Of a DNA stretch of 64,000 nucleotides, positions 17,429 through 26,539 are shown one piece after another (positions within the stretch are counted from its first letter, which is position 1; every line of letters begins with the position of its first letter). Source of the stretch: an uncultured Opitutaceae bacterium (GTDB lineage: Bacteria; Verrucomicrobiota; Verrucomicrobiia; Opitutales; Opitutaceae); NCBI GenBank assembly GCA_937958045.1, contig CALFXL010000038.1, positions 32,909 to 96,908 of the forward strand, written 5' to 3'. Both the position numbers and the translations under genes were made by a program. The notes under the pieces were generated by a model. The model ran no database searches and was not told the origin of the DNA. It worked only from the letters and a program-made list of their open reading frames with translations.

Positions 17429-18511
17429 ATGACTCTCGCCGATTATGGTTGGACGGATGTCCTTGCTCAGACCTTTGCGCCGTACGCTGCCCAAGGCCTG
17501 GAGCCGGCGCGCGTCGTTTGCGAGCTGCGGCGAAAATTCTACGCGGTGCAGACAGAGGAAGGCGAAGTGCTCGCGGAATGCGGCGGCGGTTTTTTCCACA
17601 CCGCCAGACGCCCGGATCAATTTCCCGTGGTGGGCGATTGGGTGGCGGTGAAAAAACGTCGCGGCGAACCGCGCGCGGATCTGTATGCGGTGCTGCCGCG
17701 CACGACGAAGTTTTCACGACGCGCCGCGGGTTCCGAAGAAATCGAGCAAATCGTCGCGGCGAACATCGACACGGTGTTTCTCGTGAGCGGGCTCGACCAA
17801 AACTATAACCCGAAACGCATCCAACGTTTCCTCGTCGCCGCGAAGGAGAGCGGTGCGGAGCCGGTGATTCTTTTGAACAAATCGGATCTCTGCGACGATG
17901 CCGCCCAAGTGCTCAAAGAAATCGAGACGCTCGTGCCGGGCGTACCGGTGTATATGACCAGCGCGGTTACTCGCAAAGGACTCAAGGCACTTGGTGCGAA
18001 ATACGTGCGTCCCGGGCGCACGCTGGCCTTCATCGGATCATCGGGCGTCGGAAAATCGTCGCTGATCAATGCGCTCGTCCGGGACGAAGCATTGCCTGTC
18101 GGCGAAGTGCGCGAGAAAGACAGCAAAGGCCGGCACACGACGACGCGCCGCGAGCTGGTGATGACGCCTTCCGGCGCGCTGGTGATCGACACGCCGGGCA
18201 TGCGCGAGCTGCAGCTTTGGGGCGTGGAGGAGGGTGTCGACGAAGCTTTCGAGGATGTCGCGGCCGTGGCGCTGCGTTGCCGTTTCACCAACTGCACGCA
18301 TGGAAACGAACCGGGCTGCGCTGTGCGCGAAGCGCTGAAGAGCGGCGAACTTTCTCCTTTGCGCGTCGAGAGCTACAAAAAACTGAAGGCGGAACAGGCC
18401 GCGAGTCTGCCGCCACCGAAAAAGCCCGGTGCGTTGGCCAATAAACCCAGCCGCCAGCGCAACGCGGAACACGCAAAACCCTTCCGTCATCGTTTCTACG
18501 ACGACGAATAA
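17429..18511 (+). CDS. rsgA: Ribosome small subunit-dependent GTPase A
   Basis: A circularly permuted GTPase of about 360 residues that helps 30S maturation. An OB-fold (about 20-95) precedes the GTPase motifs in permuted order: LLNKSDL (G4), SAVTRKGL (G5), FIGSSGVGKSSLINAL (P-loop), the T-rich GRHTTTRRELV switch and DTPGMREL (G3). The C-terminal zinc site reads CRFTNCTHGNEPGC. Two ATGs (17420 and 17429) are possible starts. The tail beyond residue 340 is basic and proline-rich. Confidence 0.95.
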   Translation: MTLADYGWTDVLAQTFAPYAAQGLEPARVVCELRRKFYAVQTEEGEVLAECGGGFFHTARRPDQFPVVGDWVAVKKRRGEPRADLYAVLPRTTKFSRRAAGSEEIEQIVAANIDTVFLVSGLDQNYNPKRIQRFLVAAKESGAEPVILLNKSDLCDDAAQVLKEIETLVPGVPVYMTSAVTRKGLKALGAKYVRPGRTLAFIGSSGVGKSSLINALVRDEALPVGEVREKDSKGRHTTTRRELVMTPSGALVIDTPGMRELQLWGVEEGVDEAFEDVAAVALRCRFTNCTHGNEPGCAVREALKSGELSPLRVESYKKLKAEQAASLPPPKKPGALANKPSRQRNAEHAKPFRHRFYDDE

Positions 18512-18545
18512 ACGGCGCGATGCGATGTATCCGTTTATCGGATAC

Positions 18546-21014
18546 CTATTCGCGATTAAGCACGCGATCGGCGGCGAGAACGAGGAACAGGTAGTCGACC
18601 GTCGGCCCGCCGAGGCAGTACTCGGTTTGCTGCCAGAGAAACGGCCAGTGGAGCATCTCCGGGAAGTCGGGACGAATGAGCGCGGTTCCCGAGCCGATGC
18701 CGCCGGGAATGTAGGACCAATCGGCGCGGTTCACACCGTAGGCCGTCGTAAGCGAGTGGGCGCCGACGCCCGAGGCAAACGATGCGGTGTTGGGGCCCGG
18801 ATGACAGCCGAGCACAAAATTCAGCGCTTTGAGCAAATACGTGTCGGGAAAAATATCGGGAAACGCGGTGTGCAGGAAATATTGGCGCATGCCGAATTGT
18901 TGAATGCCCCAGCCGGCGCCCCAGATGTCGGGTTTGTACGGCAGGCCATACGGCGTTTCGCGACCGTGCGCATCGACCTGCGCGCGATAACGTTTCACCG
19001 CCTCGCGCAGCGTTTGTTTGAAATCATCGTTGTCGATGTGAGGCAGCGCGCGAGCCGCGATCCAGCCCGTGTGTTCGACGTGTTCGGCGATGAGCGCGGC
19101 GTGCGCGACGATCCAATCCGCGTATTCGCGGTCGCCGGTGGCGATCAACAACTCCGTCGCGAGCGAGAGTCGTCCGAGCGCTTGGGGTTCGCGCGGATCG
19201 CGCCAGAATGTTTGCGCGATCGTGAGGCAATCGCGCGAAAGCTCGGGATTAAAATCCTTCAGCGCCCGTGAAGCGGCCGCGAGTTGCGCGGCGACGGCGA
19301 GTTCGCGGCGCGGATTGTCTTCGGTGAAGACCCAGCGATCGTCGGCGGGCGAGCCATCGCCGGACTGATGAACATGATTGTCGGTCGCGCTGACGGCGTC
19401 GCCGAGCATCACGTACTGACGAAGCGTGGGTTCGATGATGCCGCGGTAGAGCCGGCCGAGTGCCTTGTATCCAGAAACCAATGACAACGCGCCGTGCTCG
19501 ATTTGCTGGAGGATGTCGGGTTTGCCGTCGGGCTGATGGATTTCGACCACGCGTTTCTCCTGATCGATCGTGGTGTTGTCGTAGGTGACGTTGAAACACT
19601 CATAGGCGAGCGCGAGTCCGCCGAGGGTATCGGCCAGGGATTCGACGCGGAGATCGTAGTCGCCCGCATCATGCCAACCGCCGCGATTTAAACCCGGCAC
19701 CGGTTCCCCAGGCGCAAAGCGCGTGAGCGTGGACGGTCCCTGAACATAGCCGTCGAAATGGTTGTGATTGACCGGCGCCATGCGGGCGTCGTCGAGGTGA
19801 CAGCAGTCGTGCCAGACGCGATAACGATCGTTGATGCGCATGTGGCACATCTGCACGGGGAGAAAATACTCGAGCGTCGGCTGCCAGACGTGGCGTTGAA
19901 AAATATCGCTTCGAATCTGGAACACCGATGTGCGAAAGACTCCGTACTCCACGAGGTACGCGCCCGGTGCGGCGATCTCGGTGAAGTCGAATTGAAGATA
20001 ACGGTAGCGCAGAAACTTTCCCCAGACCGGTGGTTGTTTTTCGAGAACCGTTTCCAGTCCCGAAGGCGTGACGCGCAGCAATCGCGCCACCGGTTGGTCG
20101 CTCTCGCGCGCATCGGTTTCGATCACCGCGATTTTTTCCTGACGCGGATGATAACCCACCTGGGAAATCTGTACGACGGGCGCGGACTTCCAGCCGGGAA
20201 TCACGTGCGGCGTGACGAGCCACTCGATCGCCGCGTGCGCGACATCGCCGGGCACGAGCGCGCGCACGACGAACCAGCCGTTGGTGTGTTGGGCGCGACC
20301 ATCGAGTAATTGTAGTTCGCCGCCGCGCACGGCTTCGATGGCGAGACGTTGCTCGGAGATTTCCGGAGCGATCACCAAACGTCGTCCGGTCGCGAGCGGC
20401 GCGAGTTGATAATCGCCGTGAGCATCGATCGCACCCGGTCCATTGGGCTGACGCGGAAAAATGCCGGTTGTTTCGCCGGCTTGAAACGAGCGTCCGAACA
20501 AGATGCCGGGAAAGAACTCCATGTTAAATCCGACGCGACCGACCCACTCCGCCGGCAGCGGCGAATCGAGATCCACGAAGATGCGAAACGCCGCGCCTTC
20601 GGGCCGTACGCGCACGACGTAGCTGAAGTGGAAATCTGGATACACGATCGGATTAAAACCGCGGCGGTCTTTTTCCGGATCCGGATACTGCATGCGCACG
20701 CTGATCTCGCCGGTGGTGCGATCGACGACGCGCGGACCGACCCTGGGCACGGGCTGCCACTGTCCGGGCGTGGGATCGAGCCGTAGATCGCCGTTGGTCG
20801 CGACGCGCAGCCCGTGCTGGATGATGCCGACGCCGCCCTGATGACTCTCGGGATAAAAGTCGTGCGCGAGCATCACGTTGAGCCCGGGCATCTCGAGATA
20901 TTCCTGGTCGTTGAGCGTGAGGGAATCGGGAGCGGCGTTTGTCATCGAAGAAACGAGAAGTCCCAGCGCCGCCAACAGACGGCGAAGACGTGTGGCCGGG
21001 CGGGAAGTTTTCAT
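18546..21014 (-). CDS. Secreted glycoside hydrolase family 9 (endoglucanase-like)
   Basis: The 822-residue protein begins at ATG 21014 with a signal peptide (LRRLLAALGLLVSSMTNAAP). An N-terminal beta region covers about 30-340, including a CelD-type Ig-like domain (VVQISQVGYHPRQEKIAV). The (alpha/alpha)6 catalytic domain follows with the GH9 hallmark GGWHDAGDYDLRVES, which carries the catalytic Asp pair, and the C-terminal QQTEYCLGGP segment holding the candidate acid Glu. GH9 enzymes cleave beta-1,4-glucan by inversion. It is divergent from the GH5 and epimerase genes, suggesting joint control from 21015-21200. Confidence 0.88.
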   Translation of the reverse strand: MKTSRPATRLRRLLAALGLLVSSMTNAAPDSLTLNDQEYLEMPGLNVMLAHDFYPESHQGGVGIIQHGLRVATNGDLRLDPTPGQWQPVPRVGPRVVDRTTGEISVRMQYPDPEKDRRGFNPIVYPDFHFSYVVRVRPEGAAFRIFVDLDSPLPAEWVGRVGFNMEFFPGILFGRSFQAGETTGIFPRQPNGPGAIDAHGDYQLAPLATGRRLVIAPEISEQRLAIEAVRGGELQLLDGRAQHTNGWFVVRALVPGDVAHAAIEWLVTPHVIPGWKSAPVVQISQVGYHPRQEKIAVIETDARESDQPVARLLRVTPSGLETVLEKQPPVWGKFLRYRYLQFDFTEIAAPGAYLVEYGVFRTSVFQIRSDIFQRHVWQPTLEYFLPVQMCHMRINDRYRVWHDCCHLDDARMAPVNHNHFDGYVQGPSTLTRFAPGEPVPGLNRGGWHDAGDYDLRVESLADTLGGLALAYECFNVTYDNTTIDQEKRVVEIHQPDGKPDILQQIEHGALSLVSGYKALGRLYRGIIEPTLRQYVMLGDAVSATDNHVHQSGDGSPADDRWVFTEDNPRRELAVAAQLAAASRALKDFNPELSRDCLTIAQTFWRDPREPQALGRLSLATELLIATGDREYADWIVAHAALIAEHVEHTGWIAARALPHIDNDDFKQTLREAVKRYRAQVDAHGRETPYGLPYKPDIWGAGWGIQQFGMRQYFLHTAFPDIFPDTYLLKALNFVLGCHPGPNTASFASGVGAHSLTTAYGVNRADWSYIPGGIGSGTALIRPDFPEMLHWPFLWQQTEYCLGGPTVDYLFLVLAADRVLNRE

Positions 21015-21200
21015 GGGGAAAGAGGGGGAAGGCACCGCATACCTCGCGCGCGAAACAGACAATGCAAAGACGCGTTTCCTCAACTGTTGGAGAAAGGATC
21101 TCATGAGCGCGCGCGCCCGGTTCGCCTATACTGATTACGCGGCGACCCCACTCGAAACCGCACGGTACGAAAACCGTTTCTGCACTTCTCCCCAACAGTC

Positions 21201-22301
21201 ATGGACCGACGCGATTTTCTTCTCACAACCACGGCACTTGCGGCCGGCGCGCTGCTGAATGCGCGTAGTGCCGCAGCCACTACAACGACGAAGATGAACC
21301 AACCGAAGATCCCGCTCTGGCGCGGCTTCAATCTCACCGAACTCACCGGCGGCGAACGCGGCCGACGTTTTCGTGAGTCTGACTTCGCGTTGATGGCGGA
21401 GTGGGGGTTTAATTTCGCGCGACTGCCGCTCTCGTATTGGGCCTGGTCGTCGCCGGGCGATTGGATGACGATCGATGAAGATGCGATCGCGCCGATCGAC
21501 GAGGCGATCGAGTGGGGCCGTCAATACGGCGTACACGTGAATCTCTGTCTGCACCGCATCCCCGGCTACTGCGTCAATCAACGCGAGCTCGAGCCGCATC
21601 TGCTCTTTGACAGCACGCCGGACGCGATGGCGCGGGCGTTGGACGCGGCGGTCCATCACTGGCGATTTTTCGCGAAACGCTATCGCGGCGTTTCGCCACA
21701 GCGGCTGAGTTTCGATCTTTTGAACGAACCGCCCTTCATGGCGGATCACACTCGCTACCTCGACGTGGCAAAAGCGCTGGTGACGGCGATCCGCGAGGAG
21801 AATCCAGAGCGATTGATCGTCGCGGACGGCGCGGACATCGGACAAACGCCGGTGCCAGGACTCATCGATCTAGGTCTCGTGCAGAGCACGCGCGGCTATC
21901 TGCCCAAGATGGTGAGCCACTACACCGCGACGTGGGTGCCGAAGAGTGAATTTGAGTCGTTCGAAACACCGAAGTGGCCGATGACCGACAAAAACGGCGT
22001 GCGCTGGGATCGCGAAAAACTACGCGCGGAGTTGATCGAGAAATGGAAACCGCTGGTCGCGAGCGGCGTGCCCGTCCACGTGGGCGAATGGGGCTGTTAC
22101 ATCAAGACCCCGCACGACGTGGCGCTCGCGTGGATGCGCGATCTGCTCGCGCTGTGGAGGGAGATGGGCTGGGGCTGGGCGATGTGGAATCTGCGCGGCA
22201 GCTTCGGTATTCTCGACAGCGGGCGCGCCGACGTGGCCTACGAGGATTTTCGCGGGCACAAGCTCGACCGAAAGATGCTCGAGCTTCTCCTGGAAAACTG
22301 A
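21201..22301 (+). CDS. Exported glycoside hydrolase family 5 (cellulase/mannanase type)
   Basis: The 366-residue protein has a Tat-like signal (MDRRDFLLTTTALAAGALL). A TIM-barrel GH5 domain follows: RGFNLTELTG, WGFNFARLPLSYW, the acid/base in FDLLNEPPF and the nucleophile Glu in PVHVGEWGCY, plus WAMWNLRGSFGILDS near the end. It acts on beta-1,4-linked glucans or mannans by retention; the substrate cannot be told from sequence alone. Only 14 nt separate it from the downstream epimerase-like gene, so the two are co-transcribed. Confidence 0.88.
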   Translation: MDRRDFLLTTTALAAGALLNARSAAATTTTKMNQPKIPLWRGFNLTELTGGERGRRFRESDFALMAEWGFNFARLPLSYWAWSSPGDWMTIDEDAIAPIDEAIEWGRQYGVHVNLCLHRIPGYCVNQRELEPHLLFDSTPDAMARALDAAVHHWRFFAKRYRGVSPQRLSFDLLNEPPFMADHTRYLDVAKALVTAIREENPERLIVADGADIGQTPVPGLIDLGLVQSTRGYLPKMVSHYTATWVPKSEFESFETPKWPMTDKNGVRWDREKLRAELIEKWKPLVASGVPVHVGEWGCYIKTPHDVALAWMRDLLALWREMGWGWAMWNLRGSFGILDSGRADVAYEDFRGHKLDRKMLELLLEN

Positions 22302-22315
22302 ATACCGCGCGATCG

Positions 22316-23677
22316 ATGACGAACCGTTTTTCTCCAATGAATCCACTTTCTGGATACAATAGTCAGGGCGCGAGAAAATTTTCCGTCATGATGCTGGCGC
22401 TTGCGTTGCCCATGCTGCCGGAAGGTGTCGCCGCCGCCGAACAAACGCCTGCGCGCGGTGCGATGCAGGAGCGTCTGGCGGCCCTGGCGACGAGTGCGGA
22501 CGACGAGCTGCGAAACAACATCCTGCCATTCTGGCTGCGATATGCGCCCGACGACAAGAATGGCGGTTTTCACGGCGCCGTGGGCGTCGATTTGAAACCT
22601 ATCCCCCATGCGCCGCGCGGTGCGTTGCTCACGAGCCGCATTCTGTGGAGCTTTTCCGCGGCGTATCGAAAATATGGAGACGACGCCTATCTGGCGATGG
22701 CGCGACGTGCGTACGATGATCTCTGGACGCGTTTCTGGGACCCGGAGCATGGAGGGCTTTATTGGACCACGGATGCGCAAGGGAAACCGCTCGACGCCAC
22801 GAAGCAGATCTATGCGCAGGCGTTTGGTCTCTACGCGCTCAGCGAATTCCATCGGGCGACGGGAGAATCGGAGGCGCGCGAACGTGCGATCCTGTTGTTT
22901 GAACTCATCGAGAAACACGGACGGGATCCGTCGGGAGGCGGCTATTGGGAAGTTTTCAGCCGCGAATGGAAACGAGCGCGGGCGTCGCAGAGTCATGTAA
23001 ACCGCGTTTCCACGAAATCGCAGAACACGCATCTGCACGTGATGGAGGCCTACACCACGCTGCTGCGCGTCTGGCCGGACGAACGTGTGCGGACGGCGCA
23101 GCAGGAGATGGTGGGGATCATGCTCGGGCGTATCTGGAATCCGGATACGGGTCATCTTCACTTGTATTTGGACGATGCGTGGAAACCGCAGTCGCAGAAT
23201 TTTTCGTATGGGCACGATATCGAGGCTGCGTGGTTGATGACGGAAGCGACGAGCGTGCTGGGAGACGCGGCGCTCGATCAACGGGCGCGTGCCGCGGCGG
23301 CGCAGATTGCGCAGGTGACGCTCGCGGAAGGGCGTGATCGCGACGGTGGCATCGTGTATGAAGGTGGTCCGAAAGGCGTCATCGATACGCATCGCGAATG
23401 GTGGCCGCAGGCGGAGGCGGCTGTGGGATTCCTCGATGCGTATCAGATTTCTGGAGACATGCGTTTCCTCGAAGCGTCGGAAGCGAGTTGGGCGTTTATC
23501 CAAAAGCACCTCGTCGATCGCGCGGGCGGCGAATGGTATCACTCGACCCGGCCGGACGGCAGCGTCTCGCGGGAGCCAAAGATCAGCCTGTGGAAATGTC
23601 CCTATCACAACACGCGCGCGTGCCTGGAAATCATCGAACGCGTGGAGCGCATTCAAAAACTGAATACGCCGCGATGA
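22316..23677 (+). CDS. AGE-family epimerase, cellobiose 2-epimerase-like, with signal peptide
   Basis: A 453-residue (alpha/alpha)6-barrel enzyme of the N-acylglucosamine 2-epimerase family with the cellobiose 2-epimerase signature set: NTHLHVMEAYTTLLR, GHDIEAAWLM, HREWWPQAEAAVGFLDAY and WKCPYHNTRACLEI, with the catalytic histidines present. Such enzymes convert cellobiose to glucosyl-mannose. Unusually, residues about 20-42 (RKFSVMMLALALPMLPEG followed by VAAAEQ) look like a cleavable signal peptide, which would place the enzyme in the periplasm. A second ATG at 22337 would keep the signal. Same operon as the GH5 gene. Confidence 0.85.
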   Translation: MTNRFSPMNPLSGYNSQGARKFSVMMLALALPMLPEGVAAAEQTPARGAMQERLAALATSADDELRNNILPFWLRYAPDDKNGGFHGAVGVDLKPIPHAPRGALLTSRILWSFSAAYRKYGDDAYLAMARRAYDDLWTRFWDPEHGGLYWTTDAQGKPLDATKQIYAQAFGLYALSEFHRATGESEARERAILLFELIEKHGRDPSGGGYWEVFSREWKRARASQSHVNRVSTKSQNTHLHVMEAYTTLLRVWPDERVRTAQQEMVGIMLGRIWNPDTGHLHLYLDDAWKPQSQNFSYGHDIEAAWLMTEATSVLGDAALDQRARAAAAQIAQVTLAEGRDRDGGIVYEGGPKGVIDTHREWWPQAEAAVGFLDAYQISGDMRFLEASEASWAFIQKHLVDRAGGEWYHSTRPDGSVSREPKISLWKCPYHNTRACLEIIERVERIQKLNTPR

Positions 23678-23691
23678 TAGAGCGCGCAGCG

Positions 23692-24687
23692 TCAGGGGAA
23701 CAGTGTTTCGGCGGCGGTGATCTTCCCGGCTTCGCGCTCGAAGCGGTGGAGCGGAATTGGCGGATTGCGATCGAGCTTTTTGTGCAGAGCCGGATCGGTG
23801 CGCTTGAAAAGTTTCAGGTCGTTCAAACCGCTGGCGTCGCACGCGAGGAGATCGGCATGCGCTTTGTGCACGCGGGCGCGTCCAAGCACGCGGCTTGAGC
23901 CTTCAGGAATGTCGGCTGCGGACGGACGTAGGTTTTTGCGTTCCAGCACGAGCACGCTGTACGGGAGTGCGCGCAGATCGACGCCGGCGCGCTGGCCGAA
24001 TTTCACCCAATCGGAGTCCGCATAGATGCCGGCGGGCGCGGGCGCGAAGAAGTGGCACCAGTGTCGCTCGTTTTCCGGCGCGAAGAGCGGACAGTTGAGC
24101 GCGTGCGTGCAGGGTGCGATGATCGTGAAGTCTTCGCGAAGTTGATCGCGAAAGCTCGCGAGATCGCGGCTCACCGCGTGCGTGCCGGGCTCGATCCAGA
24201 CAACGGCGTCGGCGCGGGCGATGAGGCGACGAAGCTCGCTGCGGGCGGCTTCGGGCAACTCGTTGAGAACGTGACTGAGGAGAAGGGTGAACGGAGTGCC
24301 GGGGGCGGGCGGTGTGAGCTCGGCGACGTTGAGCGAGGGAAATTTCTCCCGCGCGGTGTTGGCGGCGAATTGGCGCGCCAGCGGCGAGTGATCCCAGACG
24401 AGCAGTGTATCGAAATTTTCACTACCGAACGCCGCCAGCACACGGCGGCCGGCGATGCCACTGCCGCAGCCCCAATCGAGCAAGGTGCGTGAAGGCGGCG
24501 TCCATCCGCGGCGGCGAAGCTCGGCGAGCACGGCGTCCCATTTCCATCCAATGCGTTCGGCGTAGGTGAGATCGTAGCTGGCGAGATCGGAGAGCGAGCG
24601 CCAGTAAGGGCCGTTGGCGGCGGTGCCGGAGAGAAAGCCGTCGCGAAGACGATCGAGGGCGGACCAGTCGAGATCGGACCAGGTCAT
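23692..24687 (-). CDS. Rsm22-like methyltransferase-fold protein
   Basis: The 331-residue protein has a class I SAM-binding motif LLDWGCGSGIAGRRVL (about residue 68), then LLLSHVLNELPEAARSEL and, in the C-terminal half, CTHALNCPLFAPENERHWCHF. That last cysteine/histidine pattern is the mark of the Rsm22 (mitochondrial ribosomal small subunit assembly) family, where it binds an iron-sulfur cluster. The fourth Cys may be supplied later (LLACDAS). A role in small-subunit biogenesis is inferred. Its stop codon is convergent to the epimerase gene; its ATG overlaps the end of the upstream LysM gene. Confidence 0.8.
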   Translation of the reverse strand: MTWSDLDWSALDRLRDGFLSGTAANGPYWRSLSDLASYDLTYAERIGWKWDAVLAELRRRGWTPPSRTLLDWGCGSGIAGRRVLAAFGSENFDTLLVWDHSPLARQFAANTAREKFPSLNVAELTPPAPGTPFTLLLSHVLNELPEAARSELRRLIARADAVVWIEPGTHAVSRDLASFRDQLREDFTIIAPCTHALNCPLFAPENERHWCHFFAPAPAGIYADSDWVKFGQRAGVDLRALPYSVLVLERKNLRPSAADIPEGSSRVLGRARVHKAHADLLACDASGLNDLKLFKRTDPALHKKLDRNPPIPLHRFEREAGKITAAETLFP

Positions 24688-25112
24688 TTCACGCGAAGCT
24701 TTTGGCCGACTTTCAAGCGGTGAAATTCAACGTCGGGATTCAGGGCGAGCAGTTCCTTGGGACTGATTTTGTACTCGCGAGCGACCTTGGAGCCCGTGTC
24801 GCCGGGGCGGACGGTGTGATATTCGGGCTGCGGCGGCGCGACAGGTTCTTCGGCTTCCAGGGAAGGTGTTTGGATTTCGAGATGTTGAACGGCATCGCCG
24901 TTCCGAACCGTGAGGATTTGCTCTTCGGATTTGTACGATTCGACCGTGAATCCGGCGAAGGACTCGCCGACAGCGGTCCAACCCGTGTTTTGAGTGTCGG
25001 TGTCGAGGAGGGCGAATTGCTGGCGTCCGGCGAGTGTGATGGCGCCGACGAATTGGATTTCGGCGCGGGCGGTGAGTGTCACGAGAAGCGCGGAGAGGAT
25101 GAAAAAGCGCAT
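24684..25112 (-). CDS. Small exported LysM-domain protein
   Basis: A 142-residue protein with signal peptide (MRFFILSALLVTLTARA) and one C-terminal LysM domain (about residues 97-141: HTVRPGDTGSKVAREYKISP then LLALNPDV and LKVGQKLRVK), which binds peptidoglycan. The middle part has no recognised domain. It overlaps the Rsm22-like gene by 4 nt (ATGA). Confidence 0.85.
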   Translation of the reverse strand: MRFFILSALLVTLTARAEIQFVGAITLAGRQQFALLDTDTQNTGWTAVGESFAGFTVESYKSEEQILTVRNGDAVQHLEIQTPSLEAEEPVAPPQPEYHTVRPGDTGSKVAREYKISPKELLALNPDVEFHRLKVGQKLRVK

Positions 25113-25123
25113 GGCGGAGTATT

Positions 25124-26446
25124 TTATCGGAGGGGGAAATCGAGATGCGTGGCGAGTTGGTGGTGGCGGATGCCGTAGAAGGCGGCGAAGTCGCGAATCT
25201 TTTCGGCGGTGGCATCGGTGGGCGTGCCGCGATCGCGTGTCTTGATGGCGGCGATCATGAGGTTCTTGGCGGTGTGTTCGGTCGAGATGAATTCGAAGAC
25301 TTTTGTCTTATAACCCGCCCATTCGAGCAGCTGTGCGCGGAGAGCGTCGGTGACAAACTCGGCCTGGCGTTCCTGAAAAATGCCGTGACGCAGCGCGTCG
25401 GCGAGGACGGGCGGTGCGGTGAGTTGAGGACGCAGTTCTTTCTGACAACAGGGAGAAACGACGAGCAAGCGCGCGCCGGCTTGAATGCCGCGATGAAGCG
25501 CATCGTCGGTAGCGGTATCGCAGGCGTGGAGCGCGATGAGGATATCGAGCGTTTCGAGCGGTGCGTCGGCGATGGTGCCGGGCGTGAAACGGAGATGGGC
25601 GAGTCCGTTTTCGCGCGCGATGCGATTGCAGAGATCGACGAGTTCGGGACGCGCTTCGATGCCGGCGACTTCGGCGCGTGCACCGAGAAATGCGGCGGTG
25701 GCGAAGGTGAGATAACCCTTGCCGGAGCCCATGTCCGCCACGCGCAGCGGGGCGGAAGTACCCGGCTCCACGGGCGAAGTGCCAAATGACAGCGAAGGAG
25801 GTTCGGTGGCGAAGGCGGCGTCGAACGGCTTGGCGGCGGGGATGAGGTTGGCGTCGGCGGCGAGGTGACTGAGCAGTTCGACGAATTTATTTATCTGACG
25901 AAATTTCGACGCCATGCCCTCGCGCGGTTGGCCGCGATCGTTGGTGACGCCCAGTGCGCGCAACCACGGAGCATCGGCCGGAATCAGGTACGCGCGAGTG
26001 CGGTTGTGGGCGGCCGCGGAGGACGCAGAGGCGGAGGTGTCTCGCGAAGAAGCGACGGACGCAATGTTGGAAGACGAGGCGGGCGGAGTGGGCGCGGGTT
26101 TAACCCGCTTGATCGAGAGGCGCGCGCTGCCGTCGTCGGCGGTCGCGAGCTGTGCGGTTTGTGTGGTCGTGAAGAGATGCGCGTCGAGGAAGTCGGTGCC
26201 GACGAGGCGATCGAGGAGCGCGAGTGCTTCGTCGTGCGGGAAGTTTTTGGTGATGTCGCGCGTCGCGTGGCGGTAGAGAAAGCTCAAATGCGGGCCGGAC
26301 TTCAGCACGACCGGGCGGACGAAGAGATTCTTGAGCGAAGTATCGGCGCCCCGATGTTTCCCGAGGGTGAGTTTCGAGAGAGCGTTTTCCGCGAGAGAAC
26401 TGCGGAGGAGAGAAAAAAAGCGATCGCGTGCGGACGGCTGCGGCAT
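25124..26446 (-). CDS. Class I SAM-dependent methyltransferase, PF13679-type
   Basis: A protein of about 440 residues. The N-terminal 200 residues have no motif I recognise; an alanine/serine-rich linker lies near 130-150. The C-terminal half is a Rossmann methyltransferase: VADMGSGKGYLTFATAAFLG, then VAGIEARPELVDLCNRIA and IALHACDTATDDAL. VVSPCCQKELRP follows. This arrangement fits the Methyltransf_32 group, often called RNA methyltransferase-like; the substrate is unknown. I place the start at ATG 26446, six codons inside the longest frame. Confidence 0.78.
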   Translation of the reverse strand: MPQPSARDRFFSLLRSSLAENALSKLTLGKHRGADTSLKNLFVRPVVLKSGPHLSFLYRHATRDITKNFPHDEALALLDRLVGTDFLDAHLFTTTQTAQLATADDGSARLSIKRVKPAPTPPASSSNIASVASSRDTSASASSAAAHNRTRAYLIPADAPWLRALGVTNDRGQPREGMASKFRQINKFVELLSHLAADANLIPAAKPFDAAFATEPPSLSFGTSPVEPGTSAPLRVADMGSGKGYLTFATAAFLGARAEVAGIEARPELVDLCNRIARENGLAHLRFTPGTIADAPLETLDILIALHACDTATDDALHRGIQAGARLLVVSPCCQKELRPQLTAPPVLADALRHGIFQERQAEFVTDALRAQLLEWAGYKTKVFEFISTEHTAKNLMIAAIKTRDRGTPTDATAEKIRDFAAFYGIRHHQLATHLDFPLR

Positions 26447-26539
26447 GGGGGGATGGCCGCGCAAGAACGCCGGGAGGGCAAAGGGAAATTTTCGCCGCGG
26501 AGGTGCGGAGAGCCGGCTGAAACGGTGGTTAATTCTGAC

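Noticed and set aside
22238..23842. 534-codon minus-strand open frame over the epimerase gene
   Set aside because: Shadow of the plus-strand enzyme, which has full family motifs.
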